This document shows, in pieces, positions 22,411-34,017 of a stretch of DNA of 64,000 nt (its first letter is position 1; every line of letters starts with the position of its first letter). Source of the stretch: Cordilura impudica (lineage: Eukaryota; Arthropoda; Insecta; Diptera; Scathophagidae); assembly GCA_963682025.1 (NCBI GenBank), contig OY821519.1, positions 107,244,099 to 107,308,098 of the forward strand, written 5' to 3'. Both the position numbers and the translations under genes were made by a program. Below the pieces are notes generated by a model. The model worked only from the letters and a program-made list of their open reading frames with translations, was not told where the DNA came from and ran no database searches.

Positions 22411-24610
22411 ATTTTTATTTATTTATTTATTTATTCGTATATTGGTCTATGGAATTAATCCTTACAGACTATTTACAAAGAAAACATTTTAAAATTAATT
22501 TTAGTACATAGTTATTCATGAATTTAGGAAGCATATTGTTCTACTTTTAATTAGATTAGTATTTAATGAGAAATCAATTAATCTATAAAGTTCATTAAAT
22601 TGAATACACATTCTCCTGAGAGGGCCTGCATTTGCATAATTAGCTCTATAGAACTGTACATATAAAGGTGAAAAGTAACGTGTTGGACGTTGAGGAATGT
22701 TGAATGATATATTGTTAATCAGGAAGCCAGAACCAACATCACCATTAATTATATTAAGAAGAAATGAAACATAGCATAGTTCTCCGGCTTTTTAAAGTTG
22801 GTAGCTTAATAAAGCAAGTCTGCTGTCATAGGATGGAAGATTACGTGGATTGAAGTTTGAACTCCGAAGACAAAACAAAAGGAATTGTTTCTGCACAGAT
22901 TCCAGACTGTCGGCATGAATTTGGTGGATTGGGCCCCAAATTATAGAAGCATATTCCAGGATAGGTCTCACAGGTGACGTATATAAAGTTTTGGTGACAT
23001 AGGGATCATTAAACTCTTTAGCCCAACGTTTTTTGAAACAAAATACACCTCTGGCTTTGTGGACAGTAATTGTTATATGAGGAATAAAGCTCAGTTTATG
23101 CTCCAATAAAACACCAAGATCTATAAAGTTATCTAATTTATCGAGACAATAATCACCCAGCACATAGTTGACAGATATCGGCCTCTTTCTGACGAAACGC
23201 ATGTGTTAACACTTTTTAAGGTTTAACTCCATTAAATTTAAATTACACCAAGAATAAAATTTACTCAAATCATTTTGGAGAAAAACATGATCAGAGTGTT
23301 GATTATAACAGTGAAAATTTTGACATCATCCGCATACATCAAGAAGTTTGAAAAACGAATAACATTCGGAAGATCGCTTATAAACAAAGAAAACAGAAGC
23401 GGTCCAAGATAGCTGCCTTGTGGTACTCCTGACATTACATCTATCGGCTTTGAGGTAACATTTTTAAAACATACTTTTTGTGTTCTATTGGTTAAATAAG
23501 AATATATCCACTTTGCGCTAAGATTTGAAAATCCCATCATATATAGTTTCTTAAGAAGTTTATGATTGACTTTATCAAAAGCCTTGCTGAAGTCAGTATA
23601 AATTGCATCTGTTTGTTTGCGTTCAAAAAAACCATGGTTGACAATTGTAGTAAATTGTAATAGATTTTTAGAGGTAAAACATCTTTTTTGGAAACCATGT
23701 TGGAAGGGAAAAATTAACGTATTTACTTGATGGCATAGATAATTCGTTATAATTTTTTCAAAAATTTTAGGTATCATACTTAATTTAGCAATTCCACGAT
23801 AATTGGTAATATCAAATCTGGTAAAGATTTGAATGGCGGACTAATGATAAAATCCTTCCACATATTGAGAAAATAACCGTATTTCATTGAGGTATTAAAC
23901 ATTAGTGTTAATGGTACAGCTAAAACATCAGCACATTGTTATTAAAATACAGGACGGAATTTTATCTGGACCACTGTTGCAGGAAGATTTAAGTTTTTTC
24001 AATTCATTAGAAACCACAGACATAGCAAGAGAGGGAATGGATATAATTTGAGTAGCAGTCAGTGTATATGAGCTGATATTATAATCATCAAAAGATGCAT
24101 CGGAGTAAGTAGTAGAGAAGAAGTCAGCAAATAAATTGCATACAATAGTATCATCACAGAATTCATTATGTAGAAATTTCATAACAGCAGGATATCCCTT
24201 AGTTTTTCTCTTAGAGTTAACAAATTTGTAGAATGACTTCGGATTTCGTTTAAAATTATTTTTCATTTTGTTCAAATAGTTTAAATAACATGAATTATTC
24301 AGAGTATTATATTCGGCACGACAAATGGAGTATTTGCCATGTAATATTCATTTTTTTTATTCTTGACACTAGCCAGTTTCCTAGTATCCGAAGGAGGTCC
24401 AGAAAAGGTTTTCAAAAAATTTTTAGGACACATGACTCATTAAAAGAATACATCTTGTTATAGAAAGCTTCAGTCATTTGATCAATGGCACGAGTTTTAC
24501 CAGTAGCTATCGGTAATAAATCATGCCAGTTTGTATTATTTATAAGATCATTGAATATAATGTAATTCGTTTGAGCGAAACAAAAAACTTTAACACTTTT
24601 TTTTATATTA
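22411..24610 (-). pseudogene. Non-LTR retrotransposon, 5' truncated, RT relic
   Basis: Minus-strand RT of the Jockey/CR1 group. The middle frame (23777-23265) carries the RT motifs FSKAFDKVNHKLL, GVPQGSYLGPLLF and YADD, the last being the catalytic aspartates. The upstream frame (24275-23928) holds the pre-RT region with SCNSGPDKIP, and traces extend to about 24610. The downstream frame (23202-22792) holds the thumb/C-terminal part with LEYASIIWGP. Frames are separated by shifts, so it is dead. At the 3' side the minus strand ends in AATAAATAAATAAATAAA (22411-22435 on plus), a retrotransposition tail. The endonuclease domain is missing through 5' truncation. Confidence 0.85.
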
Positions 24611-24667
24611 TTTATATTATATTATTTTTTTCGTAATAAGGAACAAGCTAGAAAGTTACATTCAATA

Positions 24668-24990
24668 TAGGCCGACTATACCATATCGTATAACATTAAA
24701 CTCAGAAAAGGGTCTTACGCTCAACCGCATATTGACTTAACAAATGAGCATAAGCCGAAAGTAAGTAAGATTGCAAATAATTTGACAGCAAATATTAAAT
24801 GACATAACTTGTGCATTCCAAAAATATATACAAACATAATTGGAGTAAAATATTTTATACCCGTAATTCTATTGACATATTTAAATGAATAACGAGAGGC
24901 TGCTTTGTTTGGGGACTTTGACAGGCATTTGTCATATACCCCTTAATTTTGAAGTGCTCATTTATGGATATAAATAAGTAAGAGTATTAA
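24668..24990 (+). repeat. Family A-like old fragment
   Basis: AGGCCGACTATACCATATCG start, ATATATACAAACATAATTGG block and ATTTAAATGAATAACGAG, ending near CATATACCCC. Heavily diverged. Confidence 0.5.
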
Positions 24991-25083
24991 ATTCGGTTCG
25001 CCCAATCTTTCTAACCGAGGTTACATTTGACTTATCGTTGCTAGATTTTTACAATGATGTTTAAAATTAATAAGATAATTACA

Positions 25084-25650
25084 ACAAGTAAGAAAATTAT
25101 TCTCGGTCTAGACCGACTATACAATACCATATATCATACGTTTAGAGACCCTATCTCGTATGTCCAAATATTTGGGTTATAAAAAGCATAAACCAAATTT
25201 GAGTGGCATTATTATTAAGTTATTGTCTTCGGATATAAACAAGTGCATATCGGATGTTACATTTGTATGAGAAATGAACCGATCCTGACTACATTTAGGA
25301 AGGTCACTTATTATTTACAAAAACTTATTCAACCCAAATTTGAGAAATATCTGTGCAATATTTTTGTTTTTGATAGCTTTAATTGAAGACCAGGAATCAG
25401 TGTCATATGTTGACTATGACTAATAATTGTCCTATAGGGTTTCTTTTGGACCATTGGTTGACATACACAAATTCAACTAGACCGAATCTGTATGATAATT
25501 TTGATACTATAGCAATTTAAGTCAATCCCATAGGGGTTATTGGTTTGAGAACTAGCTCTAAACAGGCATCGATTTTGCTCAATTTCAATAGCGTTCATCT
25601 TATGGCCGATAAAAGCTTATATACTAAATTTCGTCAAATCTAAATTTCTG
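25084..25650 (+). mobile_element. Family A element, right part missing
   Basis: AACAAGTAAGAAAATTATTC, GGTCTAGACCGACTATAC and family blocks through GCCGATAAAAGCTTATATAC. The GGAC tract and right end are absent; an unrelated stretch (25655-25810) follows. Confidence 0.75.
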
Positions 25651-25814
25651 CCTGTCAGAGAACTTTGCTTCCTATAGGACAGGCCATGCTCATGGGTAAT
25701 GTTGTGATGATTTTGTTCCCCTCCGAACAAAGCAGAATCTTTTACAGAATAATATTAAAATATAGGTAATTAAAATCCTAGTCTCTATTACCCATAAGAA
25801 AAACTACAAAAAAA

Positions 25815-26147
25815 AGATAAGATGATTATAGTCCAACTAATTGGATACAGAAAAGAAAAAGTTCATATCGGGTGCTATATTTATATGGGGACTGGGTCGA
25901 TAAATGGACTGAATTTCACCAATTTCAATACTGTTCATCATATGGGCGATAAAAGCTTATAAACCAAATTTCATCAAAATATATTCATATATTCGACCTG
26001 TAGTTTGATTACAATGTTTACATGGAGAAAGTGATTCTGAGTCGATCGGTCTAATAAAATATGGGTCTAGTTCAAATATTTTTGGTAGTTACAAACGGCA
26101 GCACAAAGTCATTATACTTAAACCACGTGGTGGTATATGGTATAAAA
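25815..26147 (+). repeat. Family A right part
   Basis: From ATAGTCCAACTAATTGG to GGTATATGGTATAAAA, with an internal deletion. The GGAC tract is lost: CATGGAGAAAGTGATTCTG joins across it. It may be the remainder of the copy at 25084 or a separate one. Confidence 0.65.
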
Positions 26148-26942
26148 AAATATATAAGACGGAAGGTAAAGGACAAATAAATCAAAATTAAAAGAATGCA
26201 AAACTTAATATAGAAAAGTTATGTGAGGTTATGACTCCTTTCTTAATCCACCGATGACCATTGCTATCTAAAAAAAAGACTAGATATATCACTTTTTTCG
26301 CTTTACTTATTTACCTTACTGTTTCGTGGCTTATTAAAATATGAAGTTAAAATTTCATTATGAAATTAAACAAAAACAATATTTATTAATAGATATTATT
26401 AAACAACATCTCTAAATTATTAATATTTTGAAACAATAAAAACAGAATTAAATTTTCTTTTAACTTAATTATTTTAAGTTGGAAATTAATTAATTATTTA
26501 TGTTTTATTTTGTTTCTGGGACTGAGTCATTATTAAAATTTAAATAAATTCAAATATAGCAGCATATTAGGTACAAAAATTATGATGTGAAAAACTTTTA
26601 TATATGGAATTAAATTATATGAAGAAAGATAGTTATTTCGAATATAAAAACTAATTCAAAATAATAATAACTTGAACGGTTAATAACCAAATTGAGTGAT
26701 TTAAACAATAAGACATAAAAAACAACTCACGGTTGAAATGGTCCGTCAATGACGCCAGGCCTGAAGTCAGTTATAGGCAGAGTTTTCTTTTATTTTCGTC
26801 TGTTATTATAGCTTAATGTCACTCAAATAGATTGTATTTTATTTATTTGTTTTAATTATAAAAGTAGTATGTGTGTATGTTAATTGTGTGTAAGTCGAAG
26901 AAAAATAATTAGTGTTAAAAAAAATTATTTTTTCCTCTGTTT
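26148..26942. other. AT-rich DNA without recognised features
   Basis: Nothing coding. GACGCCAGGCCTGAAGTCAG near 26753 is a local GC-rich island without an assigned role. Confidence 0.3.
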
Positions 26943-28205
26943 TATTTTTTTTTTTTTTTTTTTTTTGTTATTCGAGTTTCTTTTTAAAGTTATAATTACA
27001 TGTCATGAGATTTTTCATAAGTATTTCAATAATTAATAACAATATGGCGGAGCCTTAAATAAACCAAAATATCACCGCTTTAGGAGGAAAAATAGGTATA
27101 AAAAACCTTTAAGAGAAAAATAAAGTTATCTTAAATAAAAATTATGAAATTAAGTTATTATGATAAATTCCTTATAATATCATAAGTAGACTGTCTGCAC
27201 CTCTCGTTGAATGACAGAGTGAGATCCCTCATCATGGTAGTTATTTTTTTTATGATCAAATTTGTCATGTAATCGTAGTGTAGAGTATCGAAAGTTAAGA
27301 TTATGGATGAACTTTAGATGCTTGTTTTGAATTATTTGGAACTTTATGATATGCGATTTTGCTGTTTTTGGCAACCAAGCTTGACAACTGTAAGTCATTA
27401 TTGGTCGTATGCACATTTTACACAACATGAGCTTGTTTTTCAAATTTAGTACCCATTTCTTTTTAAGCAGCGGATATAAAGCTCTCCCACATTTTATTGC
27501 CTTTTCAGCAACATGATGGACATGTTCTTTGAATATTAATTTTTTATCAAAAACCACTCCTATATATTTAACTGAGTCCTTTATTGCAATAGAATTTCCT
27601 TGAACTTGCAGCGGAATACTAGGTATTCGTTTGGGTGATTTGTTAAATGGGAAGATAATAGCCTGAGTTTTTCCATGGTTTATTTTTATTTTCCATTTGT
27701 TAAAGTATTTTTCAGCATTTTTTAAGGATTGCTCCAATTTTTTAATAATTGCATTAGACAATTTACCACTAGAAATGAACGCACTGTCATCCGCATAAAA
27801 AGCAGCGTCATAATATCTTTTTATAATAATATCTGAGGTGTATATTGCATATAGCGTAGGTGACAACACCGAGCCTTGTGTAAAACCAGCTCGAATATTT
27901 CTCTGACTTGAAATCAAACAATTAACGATCGTTGGGATAAAAATCTTTTGATAATTTTTTGTCGATAAAGAGGATAACCTAATATATTAAGCTTATAGAT
28001 AAGGACTTCATGCCAAATCGAATCGAACATATTTCAATATCAAGTAATACTACTCCTGTGCTTTTCCGATTGATTTTATTATTTTCAATAAACTTCATGA
28101 TCGTTTTTATTTGATGAACCGTGGAATGCTGTTTTCTGAAACTAAATTGTTCCTTATTTGTAATATTATTTATCTCAGTACTTTTCCTTTGTTTCAAAAT
28201 TAAAT
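26943..28205 (-). pseudogene. Jockey-like non-LTR retrotransposon, 5' truncated
   Basis: The minus-strand frame 27917-27180 (245 codons) has the RT motifs AGFTQGSVLSPTLYAIY and FYADDSAF, then a C-terminal region with VKYIGVVFD and SCQAW, the usual order in Jockey-clade RTs. The preceding frame (28197-27979) has RKQHSTVHQ and GVVLLDIE but then leaves the expected reading (the AFDSIWH motif is found only in another frame), so there is a frameshift. At the 3' end the minus strand ends in a poly(A) run (T run at 26943-26966 on plus). Endonuclease and ORF1 are missing. Confidence 0.85.
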
Positions 28206-28797
28206 ATTAAAAAAAAAAAAAAAATCCATTGATAACCAATTTTTTACTATTTACTATTTATTTTTTTTACCATTTTTTTACTATTTTAACTTCTTTTTTT
28301 TTTCTTATTATTGATATTGTCACTGTAACCTTTTTGGTATATTGGTTTTGTTTTTTAATAGTTTATCATTCTTTTAGCTTTAAATTAATTTTCCCTTTTT
28401 TTTCTTTTGTATTTTCTCACCAAAATCATTTAATTCTATTATTTTGATGATTTAACATGAAAGTTTTAAGGATTTCACTGACCATCGAATTTTCAAAATT
28501 TATCGGAATTCCTTTATAGATTCCAATTAACCATTTGTGCAAAAACAATGTGTAACAGACGATGTATTAGAAATTTTAACAAAACTCGAATTCATATTAA
28601 TATTAAGGACATCCGGTCCTTGCTAATTGCAAACTCACCCAATCCAGTTGAAATGTTAGAAGAAAGAGCACCACGTGTTATTTACAGACAAAAAATATAG
28701 ATGTTATGAAAATTTAAAATATATTCGACACATTTTCCTTGAATACTTTTTTCTTAATATCAAAGTGTTTTGCAGTTTTAAAGAATTCACTTACAAC
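28206..28797. other. T-rich and unassigned DNA
   Basis: 28229-28447 reads open on the plus strand only because it is T-rich (Phe/Ile/Leu); I do not regard it as coding. Confidence 0.35.
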
Positions 28798-28946
28798 ACA
28801 GATGGACGAAGATAGCTAAATCGACTCTGAAAGTGATTCTAAGTCCATCAGTATAATAACAGTTGGGTATGGTCAAATATTTTTGATAGCTACAAATATC
28901 AGCACAAAGTCATTATACCCTACCACATAGTGGTATAGAGTATAAA
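28798..28946 (+). repeat. Family A right-end fragment
   Basis: Begins at the GGACGAAGATAGCTAAATCG region and runs through ACAAAGTCATTATACCC to CCACATAGTGGTATAGAG. Confidence 0.75.
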
Positions 28947-29027
28947 CATTTTAGGTGTTTCGTGTTTTCTTTTATTGAAAGCAATTATTAAATGCAATCA
29001 GCTTATATGTAGGTATACGTATTAGTC

Positions 29028-29697
29028 GCCCAAGTGACAAGGAAAATCGTATTCTAGGGATCAAAATAAGGAGCTTTGCCCTCTAAAACGAATTCTGATG
29101 TCCCGACTTTTGACATGTCTGTTTTTCTGTCTCACTTTGACCCATTTAGGGTGTCCCAATCGAGTCCAAATGTATGATCGACCCCCCAATAACTTTGAAA
29201 AGCCGAACCACCCATGCCAGTGGCACACCACCTGGAACCCCCTGGTGGGTTCCCCATACAAACATTTCAAACAATCACCATTTTTTTTTTCAGAATTGGG
29301 CTGACTATGTTTGATTTAATATTAAAATGAACACTCATACGCATACGTATCTTCTACTCTGCTAATAAATAATAATCATACGCCTTGACTATGTTATGTT
29401 ATTCAAAAAGACTGATCGGATGAGGGTAAATAACTTTTAGATCACTCCGTGACTATGCGTGACTATGCGTGACTATGCGTGACTCTGCGTTACTGCCCCA
29501 AAATTAATCTGTAGTCACAACAAGACTATGGGCCAAGTTTCAGATCAATTGCATGAGAAGGAATGGGGTTACCGCATGACAGAAAGACAGACAGGTCAAA
29601 AGTCGGGACACCAGAATTCGTTTTAGAGGTATGGTTCTTTGGACAAACTTTCTAATTTTGATCCCTAGAATATGATTTTCCTTGTCACTTGAGCCAT
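29028..29697. mobile_element. Inverted-repeat element of about 670 bp
   Basis: The arms 29028-29125 and 29588-29697 are reverse complements (CAAGTGACAAGGAAAATC, ATTCTAGGGATCAAAAT and GAATTCTGRTGTCCCGACTT on the same relative strand). The interior has a GTGACTATGC minisatellite at 29447-29490 and a block shared with 32826-33215. Non-coding; probably a foldback or MITE-type transposon. No clear target duplication was found. Confidence 0.6.
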
Positions 29698-29882
29698 TTT
29701 TTTTTTTTTTTTGCCTCCCTACAAATCGACTCGCTCTAATACATATACATGCAATTACATTTTTGTTTCTTGGTTTATTAGCGATACATAGATATTTGCT
29801 CTACTTGTTGTAGTTCACGTGTACAAAAATAATGCACATGTTCTGTTACGTATAAACATTTTTCAGTATTTTTAGTTTTTAT

Positions 29883-30215
29883 GTGAAATTTTATCGGAGT
29901 ATCTTTACATTTTCATACGTCGTTCGTTGGCTAGTGGGCCTAGAGCTCCAAATGACATATCAAACTACCGCAGATCATGACGGGCATTCTAAGCCTAAGT
30001 GTTATGATATACTCGACCTATTGCGACAAGAAGAATGTTTTCAACAGGCACACAGACAGACAGACAGGCAGATAGACAGACAGGCAGACGGACATCGCTA
30101 GATCGACTTCTCCTTTTATAGGGATAACGTATGTGTATAGTTTATGATGTTTCCGCAATTTATTTCGATAAATTGAAAACTAACATATACCCTCTATACA
30201 GCGGTGTAGAGAGTA
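29883..30215 (+). repeat. Helentron/mini-me-like repeat fragment
   Basis: Has a CAGACAGACAGACAGGCAGA microsatellite at 30053, then GGACATCGCTAGATCGAC (the block that follows the GGAC tract in family A), and a terminal hairpin-like ATACCCTCTATACAGCGGTG ... GAGAGTAG. Same layout as families A and B but distinct sequence. Confidence 0.5.
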
Positions 30216-32295
30216 GACAAACACACACATACCAAATTTTATCATTATATAGTTATGACAATCTGAATACCAAAGCAATATTATGAAATTAGTATGAGGA
30301 AAAGTCTGAAAATTAACAGATTTTCACAAAATTTCATAGTGAACTAATTGTATTTTAGTAAATCGAAAAACGCAAAATTTTTACGGGGAACACAAAAAAT
30401 CGCCTAAAACTCAAAAGCTAAGGGAGGGATAATGTTTTAATTTCTAGATGTATGCGTTCAAGAACATGTTCTGTTTTTTTTTAGCAGTACACTTGCAAGA
30501 ACACGAACTTAAAATAGAGCTGCACTCGAATCTGTGTGGTTTATGTGTGGTTGAAACAAGAAATACGTGATGGAAAAATGTTCTTGTAGATTACGAAATA
30601 TTAAAACGAAACAAAGTCATGATTGTGTTGGGTACCGTACAAAATTGAGAAACACACATAATTGATAGGCAATTAAGAATATGTGTTGGCTGCTTTAGAG
30701 CAGAACATTGTGTTTTTCATGCGTGAATTTTCTGAACCTTGAATTGTACCCGTTTTCGAAAGAAACGATTAATATTGAGCACAAACTATTTTTAGGATTG
30801 CCAGGTGAAAATGCGTAAAATTTTGAGTATTTTACTTATTAAAAATATAAAATAAATTTATTTTTTATATTTTCTATTTATTAAAAATATTTTCCTCTTT
30901 ATCTTTTCAGGTAAGTTACCTCACTGGAAAAAAAAATGCAAAATTATAATAATCACTCAGTAAGTAAATCCAGTCAACTTTCTTGTACTCATATTGTTTG
31001 CAGCAAGTGAGATATGTAAATTTGGGTTTATTTTTGTTGTAATCTCTAAAACTTAAGCAAAATTTTTTATATTAGCTAATTTTGAAATTAAATAAGAACC
31101 ATTTAATACATAAAAGAAAAATAATGAAATGTCTGATTTGGATGATATAAACAGGTTGCAAAATATTTATTTCGCATTATAAAAAAAAAGATGTAGGCGA
31201 TTCCTTGGTTTTTTCATGAAATTTTTATATAAGATGAGGATTTATAATAAAACCTTAATGTTATATTTGCAATAAATAAAAACACAATATCGGCAAGTGT
31301 CAAAGCACAATAAAATCCAGCCGTACTTGTGAAAATAACTTAACCGTTACGACCTTATCACGAAATTAATTTTGTCGTTATTGCACATTCTAAGTATGTT
31401 TACAACTAAATATAAAATAAAGACAGCTTCTATAAGAAACTTTTTATGCAGAATTTTAATTTTTAGCACTTATGCTGTTCTCGCCGTCATGGTTCGATAA
31501 CTTCGTAAAGTATACCTTTTCTTTCCAGACTGATTTTTGACCTAGCATTTACTTTGTTTTAATATTTAAGTTGTGTCTTTTGTGTTCAACATGGTTTCAC
31601 CACATAAGTAAATGAATGCAATCCAAGTGACCTTGCATAATCCGATTTAGGAATTTCTTCTTCACTGCTATTAAAGCAGTCTCATCAGTATGCGTAGCGT
31701 TAGACAATCTTTATGCACAGGCATATCAGATATAAAAATAATGCAAACCAAATTTTTCAATATATCAAGATTAAATTATACTTCGAAGTGCTTGGCATAC
31801 TGTAGGGTAAATTCTTCAACTTTTACCAGTCTTTCAGGTTCCCACATAAAATAATGAAAGTCTTTAAATTTCATCGCTTGGAGTGCTAAACGGGAGAATA
31901 ATCATTGGGGTAAATGTAAAATAAATCTGGGATCTGGTCATTAAAATCGCGATACATATCATCATAATGCCTAGAACTTGGTCATCAAATATTTAAAAAT
32001 AATTTGAAAAATATTAAATTGTCACGTAGTGGATTTGTTTGTTTAATTTTTTTATTTAAAAAGTGACATAATAAACAAAAAATTGGCCTGATTAACCATC
32101 TTTGTACATTCAACACCACTTTGCAGATGGTATACATATATCAGTTTGAATTTCGTACTTTTCCTTTAAAAAGTAACTTTTATTAAAAAAGTATTAAATA
32201 ATTACTGAATTTGAAATTGTTCAGTCTCAAGATCAAATGTTTTTACTTTAAATAAAGCAAAAGCATTAGCACATTTGTTTCAAAAATTTATCCAT
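30216..32295. other. AT-rich DNA, unassigned
   Basis: No coding feature supported. The minus strand of 31490-31700 shows short peptide-like pieces but no family I can name. Confidence 0.3.
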
Positions 32296-32360
32296 ACTCT
32301 GCATGACAGGTTATACAGCTGTTACGGGAAGAGTCACCAAGCCTCATCAGTAACCAAAAG
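32296..32360 (-). repeat. Repeat E copy with degenerate hammerhead-like core
   Basis: Related to 9278-9350: minus strand ACTGATGAGG ... CCCGTAACAGCTGTATAA. The GAAAC box reads GTAAC here, so a ribozyme, if this is one, should be inactive. Confidence 0.4.
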
Positions 32361-32825
32361 CAGTAGAAAGTTTGTTTGGTAAAAAGTTAAATTCATATAC
32401 ATTTGCTGAAAATAACTAAATGAGAATTCAAGCAAAGAGTTATACTATTTAAGCCTCCTCCAATATAACAAACTAAAATATAAAATACCTTTGAAACAAA
32501 TATATTTTTATATGAGTAAACATTGCGTACTACAATATACATGTTTGTTTTTGACTTGAAAAAACAAGAAAAACAATTTGTTTTTGCTAAACTTACATTT
32601 AGAGTGCTAAACTTACATTTAGCCAATGTGCTAATGCTTTTGCTTTATTTAAAGTAAAAACATTTGATTTTGAGCCTGAACAATTTCAAACTGAATCATT
32701 AAATTGATAGAGATCGAAAATAAGATTTTTTATTTTTAAAAAAAATAATAAAATTAAATAATTACAATAACAATCTTACCAATGAAAGCAAAGTTTTTAT
32801 TAAAATTCTTTCTTTCCTTATGCAT

Positions 32826-33215
32826 ATGAGTTTCGAATCTCTCCCTGACTGTGTGTGACTTTGTGTGACTATTTTAAAATTTATCTTTGGTGAAAAGTCT
32901 ACGGACCAAGTTTCAGATTGATTGGATGAGGGGAAATGGGTTTAAATCACTCCGTGGCTGTGCGTGGCTATGTCAAAGTTAATCTTTTTTCACAGCAAGT
33001 GTATGGACCAAGTCTCAGATCGATCGGATGAGGGGAATGGTATTTAGATCAATCCGTGACTCTGCGTGACTATGCGTCATTATGCGTGACTACCCCTTAA
33101 TTAATCTGTAGTCACAACAAGACTATGGGCCAAGTTTCAGAACAATTGGATAAGGGGGAATTGGGTTGCCCCACTACAGACAGACAAACAGACAGACAGA
33201 CAGAGAGTATGAGTT
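32826..33215 (+). repeat. Tandem repeat, units of about 105-120 bp
   Basis: Three degenerate units, each with a CTCCGTGACTRTGCGTGACTA-like part, then GGACCAAGTTTCAGATYGAT and GGATGAGGGGAA. It ends in CAGACAGACAGACAGAC. One further unit lies in the inverted-repeat element at 29390-29600. Confidence 0.6.
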
Positions 33216-33889
33216 AAAAGAAAGAGTTTAGAAATTACCATTACCTTCATAAATTTTCTATTGGTAACCGCATTCCAAGCACTATTTATTTTACATGTAA
33301 GTGCACTTTTTTATTAGTAAGAAATATACAATATTTGAAAAAGTATTGAGATACTCGTAAGAGGCAAGTGTGTTGAGAAAAAAAAAAGATTTTTAAGGAA
33401 AAAATATAAATTACTCAAAAAGTCAACTGAGTGAGCAAACCGCATGCAGTCCTCCGAAAGCCTCTATGAAGGATTTGATTTAATTATGTAAATTAAAATT
33501 TGGTTTAAATTTGTTGCTATTAAATTATATTGTTTTCGGTTATATTAGCTTGCTTCAATTAGTTCATTAATTTGTATATATGGTTTGTTTTAAAAATGTA
33601 TTTTATTTTTTAATATTGAAAACTTGCAATAAAATTTATAATTATAATAATTTTAATTTAATTTATTTCATTATTTTTCCATTACAACAAGATTTTCAAT
33701 CTTATAATTAAAGTAATGGATTTTTACAAAGTAATGATGAATAAGTACATGTAAAAATACACAGTATATAAATAGTACACAGTATAACAGAAAAAAATTA
33801 ATTTAATAAATAAAACCCAAAAAGATAAAAAAATAATAAAAAAAATGGTTAACACATATGAAGCATAATGGGTTAATTTAATAAAAATA
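33216..33889. other. AT-rich DNA
   Basis: No gene recognised. Confidence 0.3.
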
Positions 33890-33891
33890 TA

Positions 33892-33966
<75 letters not shown>

Positions 33967-33968
33967 AT
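33890..33968. repeat. (AAAT)n microsatellite
   Basis: About 19 uninterrupted AAAT units, located just past the 3' side of a minus-strand retrotransposon. It may be the element's 3' tail (then reading ATTT on the coding strand) or an independent expansion. Confidence 0.9.
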
Positions 33969-34017
33969 ATAAATATAAAAATGAAAATGAGAGCTGAAAT
34001 CAATTACATTTAATTAA

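Noticed and set aside
28229..28447. 72-residue hydrophobic plus-strand frame resembling a membrane protein
   Set aside because: The stretch is T-rich, which forces Phe, Leu and Ile codons; no conserved motif or gene context.
29061..29270. Overlapping open frames on both strands near 29.1 kb
   Set aside because: They lie in one arm and core of the inverted-repeat element and have no recognisable domain.
33890..33968. CRISPR or direct-repeat array
   Set aside because: It is a plain (AAAT)n microsatellite without spacers; no CRISPR-like repeat-spacer structure exists anywhere in this eukaryotic window.
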